Below, piece by piece: positions 54,451 to 63,423 of a stretch of 64,000 nt of DNA. The notes beneath the pieces were generated by a model, which searched no databases, had not been told where the DNA came from, and saw nothing but the letters and a program-made list of their open reading frames with translations. The stretch's first letter is position 1, and each line of letters begins with the position of its first letter. Source of the stretch: Phaseolus vulgaris (taxonomy: Eukaryota > Streptophyta > Magnoliopsida > Fabales > Fabaceae); contig NC_023759.2 of the NCBI RefSeq assembly GCF_000499845.2, forward strand, positions 23,713,067 through 23,777,066, written 5' to 3'. The position numbers and the translations under genes were made by a program.

Positions 54451-55039
54451 TCAACTCCACCTCATCTGCTACTTTATGATTTCCCTCGTATTATTCTGTA
54501 AAAACTCTTGTATGTGTGCTTTTTTCAAATACTTATTTCAATCACAAGGCTTGGATATTCTCTCCCCTGACTCCTTTTAAGCGCTTTAACCTTCTTTGCA
54601 TGTTTAACTTTGTCGGATTTAACTTAGCGATTTTTGCAAACACAACCTTCTGACTTAATCGCTTCGAATCACTTCAAACTTAAGCAATAATCACTTTAAA
54701 CAACTTGTACTCTTAAGGCAACTAACCTTATTGCAAGAATACCCTTCAAGCAACGAACTGTAACTCAATCATTGGCTCAAACAACGTCCCACTCGACCTG
54801 CTTTATCAAACAAGTCTTTCAACCTTCACGCCGTCGTTTAAATTCTTCCCGATCGCCAAGACCTCTTGGTAACATCAACCTTTCCTAGCCTCATGCTTTG
54901 GCAATCGTTTCTTTATCTGGGGTAGAAGCGCCCTTTGGGATCTTCCTTTGCCCTCCTGAACTTCAGAGCGAAAGACCGGCTGGCTAGGCGTTCTCTTCGA
55001 ACCTACCTTAGCCACCTTTCAAGCTTCTTCCACCGTCTT
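54451..55039 (+). other. RT-E spacer, no gene
   Basis: 3' UTR-like sequence following the antisense stop, then DNA matching 2276-2889 of RT1. No coding frame; the TTTCAAATAC/TTTGCATG region could hold the antisense poly(A) site but I see no clear AATAAA. Confidence 0.5.
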
Positions 55040-55790
55040 CGCCATACCTGAACTCGTTCGAGACGAGAAGGATTTTATCTTGCCTATGCTCGCACGTAAG
55101 CGAGAAGGTCTTTTAACTCGCCTGAACTCGCTCAACGGCGAGAAGGACTTTATCTGGTGCCTCAACTTGCCCAGGGTGTACATCTCCTCCCCCCTGGATG
55201 CACTGAGGACCTTTTCTTTCTCTCGCCTGCACTCGCTCGGCGGCGAGGAGGTCTTTAACTGGCCTTAGCTCGCACAACGGCGATAAGGACTTTACCTGGT
55301 GCCTCAACTTGCCCAGGGTGTACATCTCCTCCCCCCTGGATGCACTGAGGACCTTTCTCTCGCCTGCACTCGCTCGACGGCGAGGAGGTCTTTTAACTTG
55401 CCTCTACATTGCCCCAGGAGTTACATCTTCTCGCTCCCAGAAACATGGAGGACTTTTACTCTTTCTCGCCTGCACTCGCTCGACGACGAGGAGGTCTTTT
55501 AACTTGCCTCTACATTGCCCCAGGAGTTACATCTTCTCGCTCCCAGAAACATGGAGGACTTTTACTCTTTCTCGTCTGCGCTCGCTCGACGGCGAGGAGG
55601 TCTTTTACTTGCCTCAGGACGCGCGGGGGCGTTGAGGTCTTTCATCTGGTGCCTCCGACCGCCGAAAGACGATGAGGACTTTGAAAACTTAACTGGTGCC
55701 TCCAATCGCCGAAAAACGATGAGGACTTAAAACTTAACTGGTGCCTCCAATCGCCGAAAAACGATGAGGACTTAAAACTTTTTAGAAAGC
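55040..55790 (-). repeat. RT-E tandem hairpin-repeat arrays
   Basis: Read on the minus strand: about three 47-bp units (55790-55650; CCTCATCG with CGAT..GAGG), one GAC-CTCAACGCC..GCGTCCTGAGG unit, units of about 105 bp combining a CTCGC/GCGAG hairpin with the CATGTTTCTGGGAG..CCTGGGGCAATGTAGAGG segment (about 55380-55600), then CTCGCCGTTGAGCGAG and related units (55060-55270). Same building blocks as RT1 and RT-A' but in different numbers and order. Confidence 0.82.
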
Positions 55791-55904
55791 ACGCGATATA
55801 TCTTTTCTTGCCTTAAATCATGTACAAATGACAAGGTCTTTCTTCAAAACTTTTGAAAATAGCACACATGCAATCTGAAAACACCTTATACTTCGAAAAC
55901 TCTT

Positions 55905-55965
55905 CTTTTATTGGGTGGCCTCATTAAAAACCCTCCTTAGGGAAAAAAGAGTGCCCCCTTGAAAC
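55905..55965 (-). promoter_or_regulatory. Conserved post-pol box with AATAAA (RT-E)
   Basis: Minus strand: AAGGGGGCACTC, T-run, CCCTAAGGAGGG, GAGGCCACCCAATAAAAG. AATAAA is the reverse of TTTATT at 55907-55912. Confidence 0.5.
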
Positions 55966-56022
55966 TGTTTTAACCGAGACATTGTAATATAACATTTGTG
56001 TTTGTCTTTACTTACAAAGCTC

Positions 56023-59000
56023 TTAACTATAGTACAACTTCAGGTGTGTGGCGTTCCAGGTGCGAGGGATCGCCCCTCCTTCCAGCGTCTCTAAGCGGTA
56101 GGCCCCGTTCCCGAGCGCCTCGGTTATTCTGAACAGTCCAGTCCACTTGGGTGACAATTTATTCTCCATCTCGTACTGGTGGGCCTTCCTCATCACCAGA
56201 TCGCCCTCTCTAAACTGCCTTGGCATCACCTTAGAGTTGTATCTTTGTTCGACCCTTCTCTTCACAGCTTCCGCTTTCAACCTCGCCTCTTCCCTGACCT
56301 CATCCAGCAGATCCAGGTTCAGCCTTCTTTCTTCATTCGAATCTTCCTCTACGAAGTTTTGGAATCTCGGCGAGCTCTCCTGGATTTCCACTGGAATCAT
56401 TGCGTCGCACCCATAGACCAAGCTAAACGGGGTCTCATGGATTCCTGACTGCTCGGTGGTGTGATACGCCCACACTATACGGGGTACCTCCTCAGCCCAC
56501 GATCCCTTGGCTTTCTCTAGCCTTCTCTTTAAACCTCTTAGCAATACCCGATTGGCGGACTCCACTTGGCCATTTGTCTGAGGGTGCTCGACGGATGCAA
56601 ATACTTGTTGAATTCCCACCCCTTCGCCCAGCTTCTTCAACAGGTCACTTGCAAACTGAGTCCCGTTGTCCGACACCAGGCGCTTAGGCACACCAAACCG
56701 GCACACGATGTTCTTCCATACGAAACCTTCGATCTTGTGTGCGGTGATCTGGGCCACTGGTTCTGCTTCAATCCACTTGGTGAAATACTCAATCGCCACC
56801 ACCAAGTACTTCATTTGCCTGATCGCCAGCGGGAAAGGTCCCAGGATGTCGATTCCCCAAGTATGAAATGGCCAAGGGCTATAGATCGACTTCAACTCCT
56901 CAGGAGGTGCCTTGTGCCAATCGGCGTGCTGCTGGCATTGTTTGCAGCACTGGGCATACTTCATGCAATCTTCTCTCATGGATGGCCAATAGTAGCCTGC
57001 ACGGAGAGTCCTCGCGGCCAAAGCTCGACCCCCGACGTGGCTTCCACATATACCTTCGTGGAGCTCTGCCATAATTCTCGTGCACTTCTCGCCGTGTATG
57101 CATTCCAGGAGTGGGTGAGTGAACCCAAACCTGTACAGATCGCCATCAATCAATGTGTACTTGCTGGAATTTTTCTTTACCTTCCTAGCTTCTGTTGGAT
57201 CCAGCGGGAGGAGGCCATCTGCCAAGCACCGCTTGTACTGTGTTATCCAAGTGTCTGGCTCATGGGCGGCGCAGACCTGCATCACGTCCACCTTCTCTCC
57301 TCGACATGCTCTAACTCTCGGCGATCTCAGAGTTTCTTGCGTCAAAGACTTATGGCTTCTCGCTGCTCTCTCCGTCGACCTGCTTATCTGAAGGACCAGG
57401 TGATCTGCTACAGATGCTCTTGGCGTCTTCAGAGTTTCTTGAATCACCGTCCTCTGCCTACCCCCCTTGCCTGAGCTGGCGAGCTTAGCAAGTAAGTCAG
57501 CTCGGGCATTTTGCTCTCTGGGCACATGTACTACTTCAGAGGAGGCAAAGGAACTCTTCAATTCCTGCACATACGCCAAGCAAGCCGCCATTTGTGGATC
57601 TTTAGCCTGGAACTCGCCTGTTACTTGCCCTGTGACTAGCAGCGAGTCACTCTTAGCCATCAGCACCCTAGCTCCCATTTCCTTGGCCAGCAGAATCCCG
57701 GCGATCAGCGCCTCATACTCCGCTTGATTGTTGCTGGCTTTGAAGGCAAATCTCAACGATTGTTCAATCAGCACACCGTTGGGTCCTTCCAATATGACTC
57801 CAGCACCGCTGCCCTGCTGGTTCGACGATCCATCCACCGAAAGCACCCAACGGAAATCGTCTCCTTCAACCCGCGTCGCCTCCGATGAGAGCTCAACCAC
57901 AAAATCTGCAAAGATTTGCCCCTTGATCGGGCCTCGAGGCTCATATTTAATGTCAAACTCTGACAACTCCACTGCCCACTTCACCATTCTCCCCGCAACG
58001 TCAGGTTTCTTCAAGACCTTCTGAATGGGCAGGTCAGTCATCACCAGTATTGTGAAGCTGTGGAAGTAGTGGCGCAACCTCCTCGCCGAAAACACCACAG
58101 CCAGCGCAGCCTTCTCCAGGGCCTGATATCTCGTTTCTGGGCCCTGCAACACCTTGCTCACAAAATAAATAGGCTTCTGAGCCTGATCTTGATCCTGGGC
58201 GAGCACCGCACTCACCGCCCTCTCAGTCACAGCGAAGTACAACCTGAGAGGGATTCCCGCCAGCGGTTTGCACAGAACCGGCGGGCTCGCCAGATACTCC
58301 TTCAGCTTGACGAAAGCTTCCTCACACTCTTTCGTCCAAGCGAACTTGTTATTGCGCCGCAGACACTGAAAATAGGGGTGCCCCTTTTCTCCGCTAGCTG
58401 ACACGAAGCGAGATAGGGCTGCCATCCGACCTGTCAGCTGCTGGACTTCTTTCACTGTAGTCGGGCTTCTCATCGCCAAGATGGCGACACACTTGTCTGG
58501 GTTAGCTTCTATTCCCCTTTCAGTCAAGAGAAAACCCAAAAATTTTCCAGCCTCCACGCCGAAAATGCATTTCTTCGGGTTGAGCTTTAACTTGAACTTG
58601 GCGATCGTCGTGAACAATTCTTCCAAGTCCGCAACGTGCTTGCTCTTCTCCTGCGAGGTCACGACCATGTCATCGACGTAGGCTTGCACGTTCCTTCCCA
58701 GCATCGGTGCAAGTACTCGATCCATCAACCTCTGGTACGTGGCCCCCGCGTTCTTCAGCCCAAACGGCATCACCTTATAGCAGTAGCACGACCTCTCCGT
58801 CATGAAGGCTGTTTTTTCTTCATCCATGGGATGCATCTTGATCTGATTATAGCCCGAGAAGGCATCCAGGAAACTCAGCAGCTTGCACCCTGCAACACTA
58901 TCAACCAGGGCATCAATGCTTGGTAAAGGATACGAATCCTTTGGGCAAGCTTTGTTCAGATCGGTGAAATCGACGCACATGCGCCATTTCCCGTTACTCT

Positions 59001-61476
59001 TCTTCACCAGTACGACATCTGCCAACCATTCAGGGTACTGGACTTCCCTGATGTGGCCTGCAGCGAGGAGTTTCTGTGTTTCATCCCTGATCGCCTGCCT
59101 CCTCTCCTCGTTGAATTTTCTTCTCCTTTGTCGCACCGGTCTCACCATGTTGTCCATCGCCAGATGATGGCACAAGAAGTCGGGATCAATCCCGGGCATG
59201 TCCGAAGCGGACCATGCAAATGCGTCCAGATGCCGCTCAATCACCTTGGCGATCTGGTCCTGGAGATCGCCCTCCAGAGATCTTCCGAGCTTGAAGATTT
59301 TCCCTCCGATCTCCTTCTCGAGCCACTGCTCGACAGGTTTGGGCCTGGATTCTCTGGCGATCACCGCCCTGGCGATTCCCTTTTCCCTTGCTTCCTCGGG
59401 GCGATTCCGCGCCTCTTCCTCCTCCAGGCCAGCATTCCTCTCCCCCAGCTCAGCATCCACCATTTCCACGTCTCTTCCGGCGGCCTCCTCTGTTACCGGC
59501 GGTCTGGGCTTCACACCGGGAGGCGGGGTGGTTGTTACATAACTCACTAATCTTTTGTTTTTCAGGCTATTCTCATAGCACCTTTTCGCTTCTTTCTGAT
59601 CAGACTTTATCGTGCTCACCACCCCCTCCATGGACGGCAACTTCATCTTCATGTGCCGAGTCGACGGAATGGCACCTATCCTGTTAAGAGTGGGCCTTCC
59701 CAACAGGATATTATACGCTGAGGGGGCGTTTACGATGAGGTACTTGATTTTCTCCGTCCTCGACCCAGCCTCATCTGTAAACGTGGTTCTCAGCTCAATG
59801 TACCCCCTGACCTCCACCTGGTCGCCAGCGAATCCATATAAGCACCCTCCATAGGGCCTTAGCTGGTCAAGGGGCAGTTCCAGCTGCGCGAAAGTCGGCC
59901 AGAACATCACGTCTGCCGAGCTTCCTTGGTCCACCAGAACCCTGTGGACCTTCCTCCCTGCTGTAACCAACGAAATAACAATGGGATCGTTGTCATGAGG
60001 CACAACGTCCCGAAGATCCTGCTTGGTGAACGTAATGTCCACTTCCGACGAGTGATCTTCAAACATGTCCACTGTCATCACCGATCGCGCATACTTTTTC
60101 CTCTGCGATGCGGTGCATCCACCACCTGAGAAACCCCCTGCAATGGTGTGGATCTCCCCATGGATAGGCATCTCGTGTTGCTGGGCTTCTCCACCTGCTG
60201 GCTGGGAACTCGACGCTCCCCCCGTCCTTCTATCCAGCAGATAGTCATTTAGGAACCCGCTCTTGACCAGATCGTCGAGCTGGTATCCTAAAGACAAACA
60301 CGAGTCCAGGTTGTGGCCAAAACACTGGTGGAACTCGCACCAGGCGTCCGACTTTGACCCCAGCACCTTGTCGCCCACCTTCTCAGGCGCCTTCAACCTA
60401 GCTGATATGTTGGGGATAGCGATCAGGTCCGCTAGTCCCATGACAAATTTGTGCTTAGGCGGGCGATTGTATTCCCGGCGTGCTGGTTGCTGGCGTGCTG
60501 GTTGTTGGCGCGCTTGGCTTCTTCCCTTGTTTCTCCTGTCGTAAGGATAGCGAGTCCTTTGGTCTTTTCTGGCCGCCGCTGCCGTTTCCAGCACCCTCTG
60601 CGGCTGGATCCTGGTCTGGGCGCGTGGTCTGGCGGGAGCCACGCTGCCTCTCTTCTCGGCGACTTCACTCTCGTCGGCAATGTGGGCCACCGCAAGTCGC
60701 CTGACTTCAGCAAACGTCGCTGGATGAGCCCTGATCAAGGCCTCGCAGAATGGCCCTGGCTGCACGCCCTTCTTGAAGGCATAGACCAGCATTTCTTCAT
60801 CCTTGGCTGGCGATCTGACCATCTGCGCTCCGAAGCGATTGAGGTAGTCTCTGAGGGACTCCCCATGGTACTGCCTTATATCAAACAGATCATAGGACAC
60901 CCTGGGCGGTGCCTTATTCACAATGTACTGCTCGACAAAGATTTTCGAGAACTGTTGAAAATTGGTTATGTGGCCGTTAGGCAGGCTCACAAACCACTCC
61001 ATCGCCGTTCCCTGGAGCGTACTCACGAACATTTTGCAGTAGACGGCGTCTGACCCTCCCGACAGCATCATCTGCGTGTGGAACGCGGTCAGATGAGCCT
61101 CTGGATCCTCCACGCCGGTAAAGACAGCCTTAACCGGAACCACGCTCGTGGGAATTGGCGTGTCGGTAATCGCCTGGACGAAAGGCATTGGGAAAACACG
61201 AGGTGGCGTCGACGGTGCCACCTCTTCAACAGAAGTACGTCCTTGCTGTTCCTGAAGAGCTCGACGCAGCTCCTCAGTCACCTTGCTGAGTTCCTCGTTC
61301 CTGGCGCGAGAGGCGACCAGGTCCTCGTGTATCCTCGCCTGCTCTACGCGCGAGGCTTCCACAGTTGCCTGCAACGAGCGCATCATCTCTGCCATCTGCG
61401 CCATGGTCATGGCGGCGTCGCCTTCAGCAGCGACAGGCGCCACGGGACTGGAACGATTGCTTCTCATTTTTCTCAT
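56023..61476 (-). CDS. RT-E gag-pol polyprotein, intact (1817 aa)
   Basis: ATG at 61476-61474 (MRKMRSNRSSPVAPVAAEG), chosen because upstream in-frame codons lack ATG; a second ATG lies three codons on. Gag: coiled coil about 25-85, gag fold about 120-255 and a knuckle C-x2-H-x4-H-x4-C at 380-393. Aspartic protease: Asp516 in VDQGSS. RT: about 790-970 with YVDD at 933-936. Gypsy RNase H about 1045-1125, where the usual first Asp is missing (LYFAVTERAVSAVL). Second, archaeal-type RNase H with Asp1215 (VDGSS), AEYEAL and KSDS. Integrase: zinc finger about 1475-1520, catalytic Asp1543, Asp1603, Glu1639 (35 residues between the last two). GPF module reads GLF. No chromodomain. It would drive copying and insertion of the element; all motifs are present. 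Confidence 0.95.
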   Translation of the reverse strand: MRKMRSNRSSPVAPVAAEGDAAMTMAQMAEMMRSLQATVEASRVEQARIHEDLVASRARNEELSKVTEELRRALQEQQGRTSVEEVAPSTPPRVFPMPFVQAITDTPIPTSVVPVKAVFTGVEDPEAHLTAFHTQMMLSGGSDAVYCKMFVSTLQGTAMEWFVSLPNGHITNFQQFSKIFVEQYIVNKAPPRVSYDLFDIRQYHGESLRDYLNRFGAQMVRSPAKDEEMLVYAFKKGVQPGPFCEALIRAHPATFAEVRRLAVAHIADESEVAEKRGSVAPARPRAQTRIQPQRVLETAAAARKDQRTRYPYDRRNKGRSQARQQPARQQPARREYNRPPKHKFVMGLADLIAIPNISARLKAPEKVGDKVLGSKSDAWCEFHQCFGHNLDSCLSLGYQLDDLVKSGFLNDYLLDRRTGGASSSQPAGGEAQQHEMPIHGEIHTIAGGFSGGGCTASQRKKYARSVMTVDMFEDHSSEVDITFTKQDLRDVVPHDNDPIVISLVTAGRKVHRVLVDQGSSADVMFWPTFAQLELPLDQLRPYGGCLYGFAGDQVEVRGYIELRTTFTDEAGSRTEKIKYLIVNAPSAYNILLGRPTLNRIGAIPSTRHMKMKLPSMEGVVSTIKSDQKEAKRCYENSLKNKRLVSYVTTTPPPGVKPRPPVTEEAAGRDVEMVDAELGERNAGLEEEEARNRPEEAREKGIARAVIARESRPKPVEQWLEKEIGGKIFKLGRSLEGDLQDQIAKVIERHLDAFAWSASDMPGIDPDFLCHHLAMDNMVRPVRQRRRKFNEERRQAIRDETQKLLAAGHIREVQYPEWLADVVLVKKSNGKWRMCVDFTDLNKACPKDSYPLPSIDALVDSVAGCKLLSFLDAFSGYNQIKMHPMDEEKTAFMTERSCYCYKVMPFGLKNAGATYQRLMDRVLAPMLGRNVQAYVDDMVVTSQEKSKHVADLEELFTTIAKFKLKLNPKKCIFGVEAGKFLGFLLTERGIEANPDKCVAILAMRSPTTVKEVQQLTGRMAALSRFVSASGEKGHPYFQCLRRNNKFAWTKECEEAFVKLKEYLASPPVLCKPLAGIPLRLYFAVTERAVSAVLAQDQDQAQKPIYFVSKVLQGPETRYQALEKAALAVVFSARRLRHYFHSFTILVMTDLPIQKVLKKPDVAGRMVKWAVELSEFDIKYEPRGPIKGQIFADFVVELSSEATRVEGDDFRWVLSVDGSSNQQGSGAGVILEGPNGVLIEQSLRFAFKASNNQAEYEALIAGILLAKEMGARVLMAKSDSLLVTGQVTGEFQAKDPQMAACLAYVQELKSSFASSEVVHVPREQNARADLLAKLASSGKGGRQRTVIQETLKTPRASVADHLVLQISRSTERAARSHKSLTQETLRSPRVRACRGEKVDVMQVCAAHEPDTWITQYKRCLADGLLPLDPTEARKVKKNSSKYTLIDGDLYRFGFTHPLLECIHGEKCTRIMAELHEGICGSHVGGRALAARTLRAGYYWPSMREDCMKYAQCCKQCQQHADWHKAPPEELKSIYSPWPFHTWGIDILGPFPLAIRQMKYLVVAIEYFTKWIEAEPVAQITAHKIEGFVWKNIVCRFGVPKRLVSDNGTQFASDLLKKLGEGVGIQQVFASVEHPQTNGQVESANRVLLRGLKRRLEKAKGSWAEEVPRIVWAYHTTEQSGIHETPFSLVYGCDAMIPVEIQESSPRFQNFVEEDSNEERRLNLDLLDEVREEARLKAEAVKRRVEQRYNSKVMPRQFREGDLVMRKAHQYEMENKLSPKWTGLFRITEALGNGAYRLETLEGGAIPRTWNATHLKLYYS

Positions 61477-61861
61477 TAACTTCAGCGAACCACAAGAATA
61501 CAACAAACAATACTTCAACCACGATCGAATCAGCGATCAATCGGAGAAAACTCAAGAACTGCGCAAGAACTCAAGAACACCGCAAACCTTCGAAGAAAAC
61601 CACAACTTCACCAAAAACCACCGTTTTCCCGCGAACAACCAAACAAACGAAAGAACTCGAACTTCCACCGAACAGATTACGCGTAAGCAGCAGAAAGAAC
61701 CTTACTCCACCGATCGAAAAGCCAAACGAACGGTTCAAAACGCAATTTCACCGAACGAAACTCAAAGAAACTGCGAACGACGGTTGCACCAGCACACAAC
61801 CACGCAGAAAACCTCGAAACTTCCACGAACTCACGCTGTGGATGGGAGCAAGTTTTACACG
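61477..61861 (-). other. RT-E leader between primer site and gag
   Basis: 385 bp, untranslated. It matches the RT-A' leader (29089-29328) for most of its length. RT-A' lacks the last part and the gag start. An inserted stretch near 61665-61690 is absent from RT-A'. It probably holds packaging signals, which cannot be located by eye. Confidence 0.6.
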
Positions 61862-61879
61862 GCCCCACGGTGGGCGCCT
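61862..61879 (-). promoter_or_regulatory. RT-E primer-binding site
   Basis: Minus strand AGGCGCCCACCGTGGGGC, as in RT-A', two bases from the LTR. Confidence 0.75.
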
Positions 61880-61881
61880 GA

Positions 61882-62677
61882 TGATCCTGCCTGTTGACCG
61901 GAACGCTGGAGAATGCCTCGTCAAAGGATCGACGTGCGCACCGCTTCTCACCTTCGTTCCTCCCCGGGATCTACTTCAAGAACCTGCAAAGAAACGATAC
62001 GGCGCCGCTGCGGCTGATCGCACTCCGACGCTCAAGTCAGTGACGGTATCACCAAAAACTGAGAGAACTAGAACCGTGCAAATCCTCTCTCACAAACAGC
62101 TCTATCACTCGCAAGCGTAAAGTGTATGAACTGAACGTGCGTACCTCAGAAAGTTTGTTAAGAACTCTTATATACCTGGTGGCTTTCTCTCTCCTGGCAG
62201 TTACAGACTTGGACACGTGGCTCGCATCCAACAGTACACGTGCCATCATCTGGAGGCTCCCTGACTTGGCGCCGCTTCTGCTCTCATTTTGGCTAAGTTA
62301 CTTATGCATGGTACTGCCCAGTGCATAGCTAACTTAGGAGTGCGATCTCTACTGGAACTGGCGAGTTAGGGGCCTTCATACACCTTCCCTGTGGTCTCGC
62401 CGACCGCCTTCATAATCTGCTTCTCCTTCATCTTCGGCGATGTGCTTGTTCTGGCGATCTCCGACTGCTTGGTCGCCTGGGTCTACATCTGGCGACTTCA
62501 TCTTCAACCTGGCGATCGCCCATTCTGGTGAGCTGGAAGTCGGAACATGCCAGCTTAACAACTGGCGACTACGCGTGCCCCCCGACTTCCTTCCCTTCTG
62601 CCAACCTGGCGCCTTGTCAACACGCCTACACTGTAGCAGGATGCCACGTCATCACACCCGACCACCAGGGCGGTACA
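61882..62677 (-). repeat. RT-E 5' LTR, intact
   Basis: 796 bp, on its strand TGTACCGCCC to CAGGATCA. TATATAAG lies at 62174-62167 on the minus strand, so the promoter is kept. Right flank GGGCC (62678-62682) opens into the spacer of another inverted Tat element. Confidence 0.93.
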
Positions 62678-62924
62678 GGGCCCTTACTCCTGTCATCGCC
62701 TGGACTTCTTCTGATCGCCATAGGGTCCTGGCGATGTAAGCTTCCTTTCGCCTTCATAACTTGGCTATTGTTCCCTCATCTGGGGGTAGAGGCGCCTTTC
62801 GGATCCTTCTCTACCTCCCTGAGTTTCAGAACAATAAGCCGGACAGCTAGGTGTTCTCTTTGAACCTACCTTAGCCATCCTTTAAACTTCTTCCACCCTT
62901 TACACCATACCTGAACTCGTTCAA

Positions 62925-63235
62925 GACGAGAAGGATTTTATCTTGCCTGAACTCGCTCAACGGCGAGAAGGTCTTTATCTAGTGCCTCTACTTTGCCCAG
63001 GGATTACATCTCCTCTTCCCTGGATGCACTGAGGACTTTTAATCTGTTCTCACCTGCACTCGCACAAAGTCGAGGAGGACATTAATCTTTTTCTCGCCTC
63101 AGGACGCGCGAGGGCGTTGAGGTCTTTTAATCGTTGCTGGTGCCTCCGATCGCCGAAAGACGATGAGGACTTTAAAACTTTAGTTGTGTCGCCGATCACC
63201 GAAAAGCGATCGGGACTTTAAAACTTTAACTGAGA
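62925..63235 (-). repeat. RT-F hairpin-repeat array
   Basis: Five or six single units: CTCGC/GCGAG (CTCGCCGTTGAGCGAG, about 62950), a TGCATCCAGGG unit, a CTCGACTTTGTGCGAG unit, AACGCC..GCGT, CCTCATCG/CGAT..GAGG, and one more near 63185 where the outer stem changes. Shorter than in the other copies. Confidence 0.75.
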
Positions 63236-63302
63236 GCATGCACTTTTTCTACAAGCTTTCAACACAAACATGCACGCAAACTCAAAAACTTTAAGGTTGA
63301 AA

Positions 63303-63365
63303 ACTCTTCTTTTATTGGGTGGCCTCATTAAAAACCCTCCGTAGGGAAAAAAGAGTGCCCCCTTC
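63303..63365 (-). promoter_or_regulatory. Conserved post-pol box with AATAAA (RT-F)
   Basis: Same box as at 55905-55965 on the minus strand; AATAAA is the reverse of TTTATT at 63311-63316. Confidence 0.5.
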
Positions 63366-63423
63366 AAACTGTTTTAAAAGAAAGCTTGCAAATCTTTTCA
63401 TGTTCGTTTCTACTTACAAAGCT

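Larger units (their letters stand above)
50855..62677 (-). mobile_element. RT-E: Tat element with intact gag-pol and intact antisense gene
   Basis: On the minus strand: 5' LTR (62677-61882), primer site (61879-61862), leader, gag-pol (61476-56023), conserved box (about 55965-55905), hairpin arrays (55790-55040), antisense gene (plus strand, 51841-54450), polypurine tract (about 51268-51246) and a chimeric, shortened 3' LTR (51244-50855). Flanking five bases are GAACC on the left and GGGCC on the right, which do not match, so the two ends may not come from one insertion. It is the best-preserved coding copy here. Confidence 0.9.

Noticed and set aside
56566..57474. 302-codon plus-strand frame (and similar long frames at 60451-61053 and 33493-34119) opposite gag-pol
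   Set aside because: They mirror conserved coding sequence on the other strand, have no own conserved start or domain, and follow from the codon use of pol.
51244..62677. RT-E as one clean insertion with a matched target duplication
   Set aside because: Flanks GAACC and GGGCC differ at two of five bases, and the left LTR is chimeric, so the ends are probably recombined.
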